From positions 1 through 64,000 of the forward strand of contig QLIY01000743.1 in NCBI GenBank assembly GCA_003260075.1: a stretch of DNA of 64,000 nt, given 5' to 3'. The notes beneath the pieces are model-generated. The model was not told the DNA's origin. It saw only the letters and a program-made list of their open reading frames with translations, and made no database searches. Of this stretch, positions 11,801 to 24,200 are shown piece after piece. The position numbers and the translations under genes are program-made. Origin of the DNA: Phallusia mammillata (lineage: Eukaryota; Chordata; Ascidiacea; Phlebobranchia; Ascidiidae). The stretch's first letter is position 1; every line of letters starts with the position of its first letter.

Positions 11801-14800
11801 GCAAAATATATTTTTCATGGATTTTTTGTGTCTTCTAGGGTGTAATGGGACCCAGAGGTCCACCAGGCTCATATGGACCTCCTGGACCCCAAGGTTTCCA
11901 AGGACCTCCTGGTGAACCGGGTGAACTTGGACCACCAGTAAGTACATTGCATAATGTTGACTGCCACAAAAACTATACAGGAATTCAATAGCAGTGATAA
12001 GTATTTGCTAAAACATGGATTTTAACAGAATAGTCATATCACTGATGATGGCATAAGCATTTCCTGAAACATTTAAACAACAAAGCATATCGCTTTTTAT
12101 GTCTATTAGGCCCATTATTTTTATCATTGGATCCGCATATAGTGTTTCATGGTAGTGTGTGATATATTAAACCTGTATATTGACCCCCCCCCCTGTTGAC
12201 TGCCACAAAAACTATACAGGAATTCAATAGCAGTGATAAGTGTTTGCCAAAACATGGATTTTAACAGAATAGTGTGGCCCTTCATATCACTGATGATGGC
12301 ATGCCCCCCCCCCTTAAACAACAAAGCATATCGCTTTTTATGTCTATTTGGCCCATTAGTTTTATTATTAGATCCATATGTAGTGTTTCATGGTAGTGTT
12401 TGATATATTAAACCTGTATATTGCACTATGGTTTTAAGTGATTTCTGTTTTTAGGGACCTTCTGGTCAGATGGGACCCATTGGTTTACCTGGCAAAGATG
12501 GCAGCGATGTAAGTATTTTATCCTGACTTAGGCCCAAAGTTGAAATTACATGCAGCAAAGAGTCATTTTTATGATAACAAAGGGGTATTTTCCTCTGGAC
12601 TAGTATGTGTAGTCTTCATTTAATGGACCCCCCCCCCCTGGGACCCATTGGTTTACCTGGCAAAGATGGCAGCGATGTAAGTATTTCACCCTGACTTGGG
12701 CCCAAAGTTGAAATTGCATGCAGCAAAGAGTCATTTTTATGATAAAAAGGGGTATTTTCCTTTGGACTAGTATGTGTAGTCTTCATTTAATGGAATAACT
12801 TGAAAATATACAAATTAAAATGCAAAAGCTATTGTTGTATTTGTGCAGTAACATATTCCCCACTTAATTGTAAACTTAAATATAGGGAGAAGATGGTAAG
12901 TCTGGAAAACCAGGAGCAATTGGACCTCCAGGTGGCCAGGTATGTAACTTCCTGTGTTAAGGAAAACTGTTTCTATTAGATATTTCCATCCTAATTCATT
13001 ATAAGAAGTCTTTATTAAAAGTAAGTTGTCACATTTTACATGGTTATAATATACTTTCTTTGCCTCTTTCGTTCTATTACAATAAAGTGTAGCTGCGCCC
13101 CCCCCCCCTATTAGATATTTCCATCCTAATTCATTATAAGAAGTCTTTATTAAAAATAAGTTGTCACATTTCACATGGTTATAATATACTCTCTTTGCCT
13201 CTTTCGTTCTATTACAATAAAGTGTAGCTGCAGTTGTTCAGCCTACATCCACTATTTGTGCCCTTCAATGTTTTGTGCTCTAACATTTTAACACTGTGCA
13301 GTTATTTCCAGCTTGGTGAATGTCCAGTGCTATTGTGGGGCTGTGTTTTCTTTCACCAAGCCCCATACACTCAAATTAATCCAATCTACTTTTTAAAATT
13401 CAGGGACCCCGTGGTTTCTCTGGAACTCCTGGTCGCAACGGTGCCAAGGGCCACAGAGTAAGACTTTAAAACTCAATATTTATATCTAATCTAAAAGCAT
13501 ATGAGCCAATAAATGATAAGCTGCAGACAGTGCACACTGTTTCGACCTGTAAGGTCTCTCGTCACCAGCTGCAGTGATGAGACCTTATAGGTCGAAACAG
13601 TGTGCACTGTCTGCAGCTTATATCTAATCTATTTGACAATTTTTAAAGCAAAGCAGCGTCAACTTAAATGTTAAAGACATGTGATTTAAATAGATAAGCT
13701 ATTGCTGCAATGCATAATATCAAGTTTTCAAAACTCTTCTGGTATTTAAAATTGTAAAACAATTCTAAAAATGCTTTGATTTTAGGGTCATGCTGGCCTT
13801 AACGGTGCTAAGGGAGAAAATGGAGAACCTGGAGTTGATGTAAGTTTTATTTTTATCATAATATCAAAAAAAAAGAGTACTACAATTTCATGATGTATCG
13901 TTTGCTTAAAACAAAGCTGGTTTTATGTAGATTATTTCAAGTTTTGTAATAGTTGATATTGTTTGTAGAGGTGTCTCACATATCATATGTTTTTACGCAA
14001 CAAAATTTGTTTTGATTTAGAAATTTTTTATTTGTAACAATTTGTTCCTTCTACACAGGGTGAAGCCGGTCACACTGGTGAACCTGGTCCATCTGGTCTG
14101 CAAGGACCCCGTGGTCTGCCAGGCGGCAAGGGACCACCAGGAACGCGTGGATCCCCTGTAAGTAACCGTACCACTATCAAAAATCTTGTTTTTCTCAGGT
14201 TTTTACACAGTACCAGCATATCAGTAACATACATTTGCTGGCTATTTCAACCTTTTCCTTTTTGTAATGAGAGTTTTTTTGCAGGGTGCAAGAGGTTCTG
14301 ATGGTCTTTCTGGACAAGCTGGGCCACCAGTAAGTATATATCTTGTACAGATCTATATATCTGAAGTTGCCTTGAAAGAAAACAATGTGCTAAGTTTACA
14401 AATATCCTTACCACTATTTTAATAGTTTTGAAAGTTTCATTTGTTCTCAATTTAGTTAATCGTAATTAACAATTTTCTTTTTTAGGGTCCAACTGGAAAC
14501 CCTGGACCACCAGGTCTTTATGGAGCTCCGGGATCTAAGGTATATACATGTGTCCCACTTAAGAGCATATATTAATGATGTCCCTTTTTGAAAACTTAAG
14601 GTAGAAAATTATCTGAACATTATGCTTACATTTTTATGCACAAAAGGCCAACATCAAAATTGTAAAACAGTTAAAAAAATGGACATGCAAATCCTACTGG
14701 ATTCAATAAGAGTCAGATTTTTTTAAAACAAACAAAAGTGAAATTATTTTGTTGCTATTTTTGTATCCCGTGGCCCATTGTTAAAAACATATGTTTTGGC

Positions 14801-17800
14801 TTTTGTGTTCTTAAAAGTGCCTATTTTTGGCACCTAACTTGTCATGTATTCTTCTTTTAGGGAGAAGTTGGTCCGACCGGAGCTAGAGGCCCAGAAGGTC
14901 CTCAGGGATCACGTGGAGACTCTGGTACCCCTGGACCTCCAGGTCCAAGTGGTGCAACGGTAAGTTTATTGTACAGTTGTTGTTTTTTACTTCATCTCAG
15001 TTAAAGCAATTGCTGTTCAATGTGAAAAATGTCTGCGAACTCTTATATGTGGTAATTTACGAATATTGTTCATGGCCACCTGAACTTCTCTGTATATATT
15101 GTAGTGTGATGTTTTCATTTTGTGTTCAGGGTATTTCTGGCGTTGACGGTTCTCCAGGTGCTAAAGGTTCAACGGTAAGTTGTGAAATGCAAGCTGCATA
15201 CTTGATCACTTCACTTATCAATGCATGCCAAAAATACATTAGCATACATATTACCCTTAGCCAAAATTCATTTACTCAGCTATGTTAATTTCTCAACAGG
15301 GCGCTTCAGGAATATCTGGACCTCCAGGCATTCCAGGACCAAGAGGCTCACCCGTAAGTGATGTCGATTTGATTGACATGTTTTGTTTTTGCTTGTTTTA
15401 CAATTTTTGTGTTTGGTTGTTAGGGGCCACAAGGTAACATCGGTAGCCCAGGATCTAAAGGAAACCAGGTCAGTTTTTATAAGTCATCTTTTTATAAGTT
15501 TTTTTTTTAAGAAAGAATATACTTTTTTTGTACTTCACTAGCTTTAATTGCTTCACTTATTTTTGAGCTTCAAATTAGCAGTCATGTCTTGGTTCTTGAT
15601 TAAGTTGAATTTTTGAAGAACTTTTTTTATTACACTGATTTCAAAATCATAATTTTTTTTAATTGTGCTGTATTATACTGTCTAATAAATTGTAAATTCT
15701 CAGTCATAACAACTACATGTGCGACATTAAATTTTTTATTGTCATACTGGTACTTAGCAGTGAAAAAGTATAGAGGCATTACCTAATAACTAAGTATTTG
15801 CAGTTTGCTGAGTACTTAGCTTTGGTAATTTTTACAGGGAAACCCTGGAAACACTGGGTACAAAGGAGACCAAGGACCAAAGGGTATCATGGTAATCCAT
15901 TTGTTTTTTAAGTTTTGTTTGTTTTTTGCTACTAGTTTTTTTTAACCTAAACAAAGGAAATTTGAAATTGCAACTTTATTTTTATGTTTTTTTATCTGAA
16001 ACTTATATATTAATACTTACTGCTGTCAAGTACAAGACAAACTCTAGTTTATTCTTGCATTATGAGATACCTATTTTTACTGTTGTCGTTTAACTTTAGT
16101 TAAAGGTTTTTTGTTTCATATATAAGCTTGGATTGAACCTTTCTCTAAAAGTAGCTATTTTTTCAGGGAGGCACAGGGCCTCAGGGTCTCATGGGTCCAC
16201 AGGGTGAAGAAGGCAAAAGGGTAAGTTAAAATTGAAGGAATGTATAATGATAATGTCAAAAATCTTTAAATATTGAAGTAATCTGGCCCGCAATATTGTA
16301 AACTTATACATATTGTTACATTTTTTTCTAAATTATCTTCTCTGACAGGGACCCCGTGGTGAAGCTGGGCCCCATGGACCCATCGGTAACCCAGGAGAAA
16401 GGGTAAGACATGTCTGTTAACCTATTAGTTTTAAAATTCTTTTTGCATTTTTATGTTAAAATTTTGCTTTCAAACTTTGTTAATAAATTACATGTTCTTT
16501 AAGTTCAAATAGTCAATACACATTTTTCTTGCAAAGAGTTGATCAAAATATGTAGTTATGTAAGCAATACGCGAGTTCATGCAAGTCAAGTAATTTTGGT
16601 TAGCACAATAGTTCTCATGTCAAAAAATTATCTTTGTGGTTTAGGGCAATCCCGGAGACCGAGGATTCCCTGGAATGGACGGACCGCCAGGAGCTAAGGT
16701 AAGTTTGGTGCTTTGAAATTATTTCCTCCAAGTACGCAACTGTCAGTTCTTATACTAAAACACTATTGTAATCGATGAGTCTTTCAACCATAAATATACT
16801 GTTTTATATGCTTGTAAATAGCCATTGCTTTTCTCATTAAAAAGTTCTGGTCAAGCAATTCTTAACAAAACCTTATTTATTGTACTTAATGGCCTAAAAC
16901 ACAAATCTACCTTGCAGGGTCAATCAGGCAAGAAGGGTAAATCAGGACGATCTGGACCAAAGGGTTCCTCTGGTGACCCAGGCCGATCAGGAGAACCGGG
17001 TCTACCAGGACCAAGGGTATGCATCATATTTTTGCAAAACATGTTATTCCCAATAATTGTGTTATTTAAAACGTCATAAAATTAATTTTTGGTTAATTTT
17101 GTGAATATACAACATTTATTCTGTTGAGGTAAACTCCTGTCCTGTTTGATAAACAAAACAATATGCCATACCAATTAAAACATATGCTTTGTCCAAAAAA
17201 CTGATTCAATGCTTTTTTCCCAGGGTCTCACTGGAAAGCCTGGCAATGAGGGAAGACAGGGACCACAAGGACCTTCTGTAAGTGATAAATTAGATTGTAG
17301 TGTTACAACTTGTTTTCAGTGACACACAGGAATATAAGTTATTTGTATTGTTCAACTTCAACAGCTTCTTGCTTAACACCGTATGTAGCAGCTTGGTTTA
17401 TTAGGGCACTATATTTTCCCCATAGTACTAGTTACTTTTCCTGTTTAATGAAAAAAATATGCTTAAAAAAACTAATTTGGTTGATTTGGTCAAAAAATTT
17501 TGGTATTTGCACAGCAATGCTCCAAATGGGTCGAAACCAGAATCATACCAATTTTCTCAGTTTACTTGTCAGTAATACTGTTTATTGTAACACAGGGCAC
17601 TCCTGGGGATGATGGTCGTCCAGGACCCGCTGGTCCACCTGGACAGAAAGGTCCACAGGGCCAGATCGGTTTCCCTGGAGTCAAGGGAGTTGCTGTAAGT
17701 ATTTGTCAGCAAAGTAAACAACCCTATGTTTGTCCCTTTAACTCAAAGAATGTTTTTTTCCTATAGAAGAAGCAGTTGTTTTTTTGAAATCCATTCAATA

Positions 17801-20800
17801 AACTAAAAAATCAAACATTTTGTCAAAATTAATGACAGCTGCTTTTAGATTGAACTTTATGTTTATTTAACAATGATGGACTTTAAAAACTCATAACCGG
17901 CTACAATGCTTCTTCTTCTTCAGCCTCGAAAATAACAATACATATTTCGTAATACAGGGTGAATCTGGAAAGGCTGGTGAAAAGGGTATTTCTGGACCAC
18001 CTGGTCAGCGTGGTTTGACTGGTAAAGACGGAGAGTCTGGACAATCTGGCCCGCCTGGACCTTCTGTAAGTTGGATGAGTTTTAATCGACATTTTGGTAT
18101 TAAAAACTCGATCAGATTGTTATGTTATGATATTACTATGAAGGTCCTTGTACCGGTGGGCAAAACTGCAAATGTTCTGTTTGGTCGAGCATCTTAGTTT
18201 AACGCTTGGTGCATTGTAACGTCACAAACATTCCCAATTACATGCTAGTTTTGTAGCTTTCCAAGTTCTTTTATGTCGCCAGCGGTGTATTAAGCTGTAC
18301 AGGCCCCAGAAGTTTGCAGTTTTGCACCATCCAACACATTTAAACAAAAAGTCATTTTTGTTCTTGGATACCCTTTCGAACACTACTTTGGTATGTTAGC
18401 AGGGCCTAAATATGCAACTTTAATTTATCAAGAACAGTGTTGCTTTCATTGAAAGGTGGGAAACCCAAGGTCACAACATACCGTTTAAAAACTTTCAGCT
18501 TTTTTTAGTACTGTTATGTGACTCAAACCCTTTTTTACGTTTACTAACGTTATGTTCATGCAGGGTGTGTCTGGAGAAAGAGGAGAAACCGGTCCTCCAG
18601 GCCCAACTGGTTTCCAAGGCTTGCCTGGCAACCCTGGACCTTCTGGAGAACCCGGAAAGACTGGTGAACCTGTAAGTAAAAAAACGAATGTTCCATCCAA
18701 TCGCTGGTTAAAGCCATTTGTTAGCCATTGTACAATAAACATACCAACCTATAAATGAACTACTTTTGAGAGACAAATGTGAAAACAATTATATTAGGCT
18801 TTCACCCATGGTTTATCCCAATGTTAATATATTTTTATGTCCCCTTCCATTTCAAGGCAAAAAACTTGCATACATTTATGAAATTTGTAGGCACCGATCC
18901 TTGTCTTTTAGCCTCACTATAAAACAAATCAATTGTAAACTGTTTGATTGCCTAGGTTTTGATTTTTGCTTTGTTAGCACACAAACATATGTGAAAACAC
19001 GAACCGACATAATGTTCACTTAGAATATACCATTACCACCTTATTATGTTCGATACAGGGTGTCCCAGGAGAAGTAGGACCTTCTGGCGAGAATGGACCG
19101 CGTGGTGAGAGAGGTTTCCCTGGAGAATCTGGACAGCCTGGACCTGTGGGTCAGTCCGGACCAAGAGGAACACCTGGTATACCCGGTTCCGATGGACAAA
19201 AGGTAAACCACATAGAAATAGGCGTATCAATGTTTGGGGACATAGTTTCTAACCCAAGGCTGCGAATTTAAATGCATTTGTAAAATGTGTTTGTAAGTGT
19301 ACGTATGCTTTACTTACTTTAAAATGTTCTTCTCAGATTTTATAAAAAACTGAGCTAGCTCTTTTAGCAAATTTTAACATGTTGTTTCATCTTCCAACTA
19401 ACTTTCAAAACAACACACTATAAAAATAAGCTTGAACCCTACGAAATGTCAACATACTGTTCAGCTATATAGATTTGTGCTAAGCTTCTCTCCACTTAAA
19501 TTATTAACACTGTATATCATTACAGGGACAATTGGGACCTCAAGGAGAACCTGGTGAGCCTGGACCAATGGGAACACAGGGAGTTATGGGATTGCGTGGT
19601 CCTGGTGGTTTGTCTGGAGCCAAGGGCGAACAGGTGAACTGTTATATGGGAATATTGCTTTTTAGTTTCAACTTCTATCTTAAAATGTCACCCGGCCTTC
19701 AATATACAGCTACCAACATTGCTACATTTGTATTATGTTGTCTTTTTGGAAAAATACCTAAAATAGACGTGTTATAAAATAAGGAAAGTTTTGATGTAAT
19801 GTAATGTTAGATTTATGGTTTATTAAGACTGTCTTAACGAAATGTTCCAAACAAGGCTTAAGAGACAATTGCAACATAGCATTTATAAGAATTCTTTCTC
19901 ACTATTTAGTATTGAGTGTCTCTATAACTTCAATTGCTTTTAGGGTGACTCTGGACCACCAGGCTTGGAAGGGGAACCTGGAAAAGAGGGACCAAGGGTA
20001 AGTTCGAAGTTCGTTGTCTTGACTTGAAATGGGCCAATCCGCGCACCAGAGTATTCTGTAACAGATGTCTATCTATTAATAGACTTAGTCCTACCCGAAA
20101 TCTAAAAAAAAACATATGAGTAAATTTTTTGAGAAGTTCTGATGCGAGAATCATAAAATACTTCACCCCTGCAACTGATAAGCTTTCTCAAGCATTGTAA
20201 AACATTTCAAAGCAAACGTGGTCCTAATGCTTTTGTTTTTTGTGTTGCTGTAGATTTTATTCCCTCTGTTATATAATGTTGATTTGTTTTCAGGGTCTTA
20301 CCGGAATCATGGGACCATCTGGACCTCAAGGACTCAGCGGCGAAAAGGTTTGTAAAAAGCTGAATTCGTTTTTATCACAACAAATGCCCTTCTAGTATAC
20401 ATGTTATTTACAAGGAAACCAACTAACTTGCTTTTTCGTTTAGAATTGTCTATAATAAATTTTCTTGTGGAACACTAAATGCGGATTTGTACATAAGTTT
20501 AATGGTGAAAATAACGGCCCAAATAGACGTAAAAAGCCACATGCTTTAGTTTTTAAACGTTTCGGCAAATTTTCTTTTGACGACTTTTTGCATTCTTACA
20601 ATTTCTTATAAGTTAAATATTATAAGTTTAATAATAAGTGGCATTTCTTAATGCAAACCATTTATATTTTGTTCCTATGTCTTATTAGTACTGTTTTAAA
20701 CCCTTCTGTGTTTTGTAAAATTTCCTTCTTTTTAAAAGGGAGATTTGGGACCGCCTGGCGAGGAAGGACCAACCGGAGCCCGTGGTTCACCTGTGAGTAT

Positions 20801-21176
20801 AAAACTCTAATCCAAATTGTAACTTTAAATTCATACCACGGTACTGAGAGTGTTTGAACTGAACAGTATCAGACTCTTTAACAGGCAGCATGGTCATCGA
20901 TGAATACTGTTTATGTAATTGAATAATTCATACTGGAAAATATATTCCAAGCAACGAAATCAGTCGATGAATTTCGTGCGATATTATTTCACGTAATTGG
21001 CATTTTCAGTTCCTTATTGAAATAGAATCATACCACTGTAGTACCGATGTCAAAACTACCTAAACATTCAGAAAAAAAATGACCAGACTGTATTTATGTG
21101 TAAAACATTATTTTAACATTACATATAAAATAATAATCTTATGCTAATCTTAAAATGTTGCCATTTACAGGGAGAT

Positions 21177-21230
<54 letters not shown>

Positions 21231-24200
21231 GGAGTGGAAGGACCACCTGGATATCCTGGGGCTCCTGTAAGTCTATCACTTTGCTTATTCGTGGTACTGA
21301 ACTGTATTGTAATGGACATAATAGTGACAACTTCGAATATATTGCGTATATAACGTAATCTGGGCAATTGGAAATTTTGCTTTTGTGGCATATTTAATGC
21401 GTACGCCGATTAATCGCATATACAGCTAGGCAAATTTTGAGTTCATTTTAAGCCTTTATTTAGATTCATTAAGTCTATAAAGGTATTAATCAAGTGCAAA
21501 AACATTCCCATTGACTTGAAATTACCTTTTTGCAATAATACTACACACTACAGGATAATACAAATAAATAACCGTTCTCACAATTTGACATGTTTTTTTT
21601 GCAACAATCAATATTGTTTAATCCAATAAAGACACTACACTTACTTAAATCGCTATTTTCCCTTTTATTTTTTCACCTTTTGTTATAAGTTTCGAGCACA
21701 TATGATCAATCCTATATTTGCAGGGATCTGAAGGACAACCTGGTAAGAAAGGACCTAGTGGTCTACGTGGTTCCAAAGGAGACAGCGGCAAACCTGGACT
21801 GCAGGGACCAGCGGGCGGCGTTGGACCACCGGTAAGTTTTTGTGTTTATTATGAAAGTAATCTTTACAATGGTTAATATGTGTTGGTATTGTTTCACCAC
21901 ATTTCAATACTGTTTGATCACTAGCAATCACGTAAATTGATCTGATTGCTAGTTACTACGAGATTTACGGGACTGAAATCTTTCCTCAAGATTCACTAAG
22001 CTTTTCTATGCATTAGACCTTAGGAGGTTAAAAATACATATTTATAGGGTGTTTTAAATCTAATTCGTGTTATTTCAGGGACCTACTGGTGTACAAGGAC
22101 GTAAAGGTAGCCGAGGTGCACTTGGACCTGCTGTAAGTAAACTTCGAACTTGGTTTCTAGTTGTTTGTTCGGTTTTCATGGTGATTCTGGTATTTATAGG
22201 GCGCAGCTGGATTCCCCGGTCCTCAAGGAATGCCTGGAACCCCTGGCGACCAAGTAAGTAGCTAAAACACTGGTTTAAAATATTATAGTTGTTAAATATT
22301 TCGTAGGCGAATTATCTATTTAGGGCATGGGATGTGATTTTGGGTAGTTTTGTTAAAGCTTCGGGTCACATATACTTAGGGATAGATATTATATACGCAA
22401 ATCCCTCCATGATAAGGTTGCATCTTTACAATACACTGAGTAATCAACTTGTACTTCTTTAACGGTTTGTTGTATGCAAACAAATCAACACCAAGTGACC
22501 TGAAGATGGTTTAATTCGCGGCAGCCTTTTAACTTTACGACTCAGCCTTTTTAGCTTTACGACTCATAGGTTTCTATGTTCTTTTTTTCAATAAGAACCT
22601 TGTCGCTGAGGCCCACCTTTGTATAACCCGTTTTCGTCATTCTACTGCAACATATAACTCGAAGGGAGTCGAAAAAACCTCGAAAAGCGAACGTTTATTT
22701 TTAAAACAGCAATATAAATTTCGTCAATTTAAAAGCCATTGACAGCTTCTACCTGATGTAAATACAGTTGTTCGATTTTTGAATCACATTACTCGTTGCT
22801 TAGGGATCACCTGGGCAACAAGGTAACCCTGGAGAACCTGGCAAACCCGGAACTAAAGGAGCACACGGAGAGGAAGGACCTAGTGGATCTCAAGGCGAAC
22901 CTGGTGAGTAAAAATTCTTGTTTGTTTGAGGTATGCGCTTACCTTTCTGGTATTATGTGGTTTGTCATATTTTGTTTTTCTCTAAAAAGTAATTTTTTTA
23001 TGTCTATCACCTTCAATAAAGGGATGATGGGTTGTAAAACACTTGGGTTGTAAAAGCATAGTTGATAGCAAAACGAATTTTTGTTTTTTTGTTAATTCGT
23101 TTAAAACCCTAAATTATTATTTTTTAAATGAATGCTTAGCAATATACGGCATTGTTGGTTATTTGCATTTTCCGGGCAAAATTTTTGATTTTTTCATGAA
23201 TTTTAACCGTCTTTGTTAACGTTAGCCATAGGTTTCATTAACTGTGGATTGTAACTACAATTTTGTTGATATTTAGGACCACGTGGTTTGGATGGACAAC
23301 CTGGTGAGCGTGGTACCTCTGGAGAGCCTGGAGCACCGGTACGTATCTATTTTCACATTATGTTGACATATCTAATAAACGCAATGTCTAAAAATGGTAG
23401 ATTTTGCAGTATTTTAACGAAAAGCAACTTTTAGTCGTGTATAGCGCGTTTAGAATTACACTTAGGTATTGAAATTATGTGAATAACGATTTTAACAATC
23501 TTATTATGTAGGGAGGTCCTGGACCTAGAGGAAATATCGGTACTGGTGGAGAAAGAGGTCTACCAGTAAGTGCAAATGTGTTTTAATCTTATGACTATTT
23601 TGTTAGACCAATTCAAAACAACTTTTTTGGTATTCTTAAAACTGGCATTATTTTTTCCGTAACAGTTTTTCACATGCTAATGAAAACAGTAAATAACAAA
23701 ATAACTAAGAATGGAAAGTTTCTTCCATGTAACACAATCAGACAATAAATAATTAAAAAACATTATATTTCCTATTTTTTGTTTTTAATAAAAGGTTTGC
23801 GTGTTTTAGGGTCTACCTGGTCCATCAGGAACGCCTGGCGAAAGAGGACCCAGTGGTGTACAGGTAATGTCCTTTTTAGCTTGAAGATATAATTAAAGTG
23901 CGTCTCATCTACCGCTGCTAGCCATGGTTTTGCAACTGTTTGTTTTTGAATTTGCTATATTCTGTGGTTTAAAATAGCTCTTTCCAATACCTTTAATAAA
24001 TTTATTCAAATGGTATCTTTGCAAACCATAACAACTCGAAGTTTTAATTCAGCTACTTATTTTAGTTCATATCTTGCATTTCAATATTCGTGGACATTCC
24101 TTTCTAATCAAACGATTCGTTTCAGGGCGAAGACGGTAAACAGGGACGTCCGGGTCTGCAAGGAGAACGCGGGCTGCCTGGTGATGTTGGACCGCAAGGT

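Noticed and set aside
13511-13625. microRNA precursor in a collagen intron
   Set aside because: The hairpin is much longer and more perfect than a typical precursor, and its core matches a hammerhead fold better.
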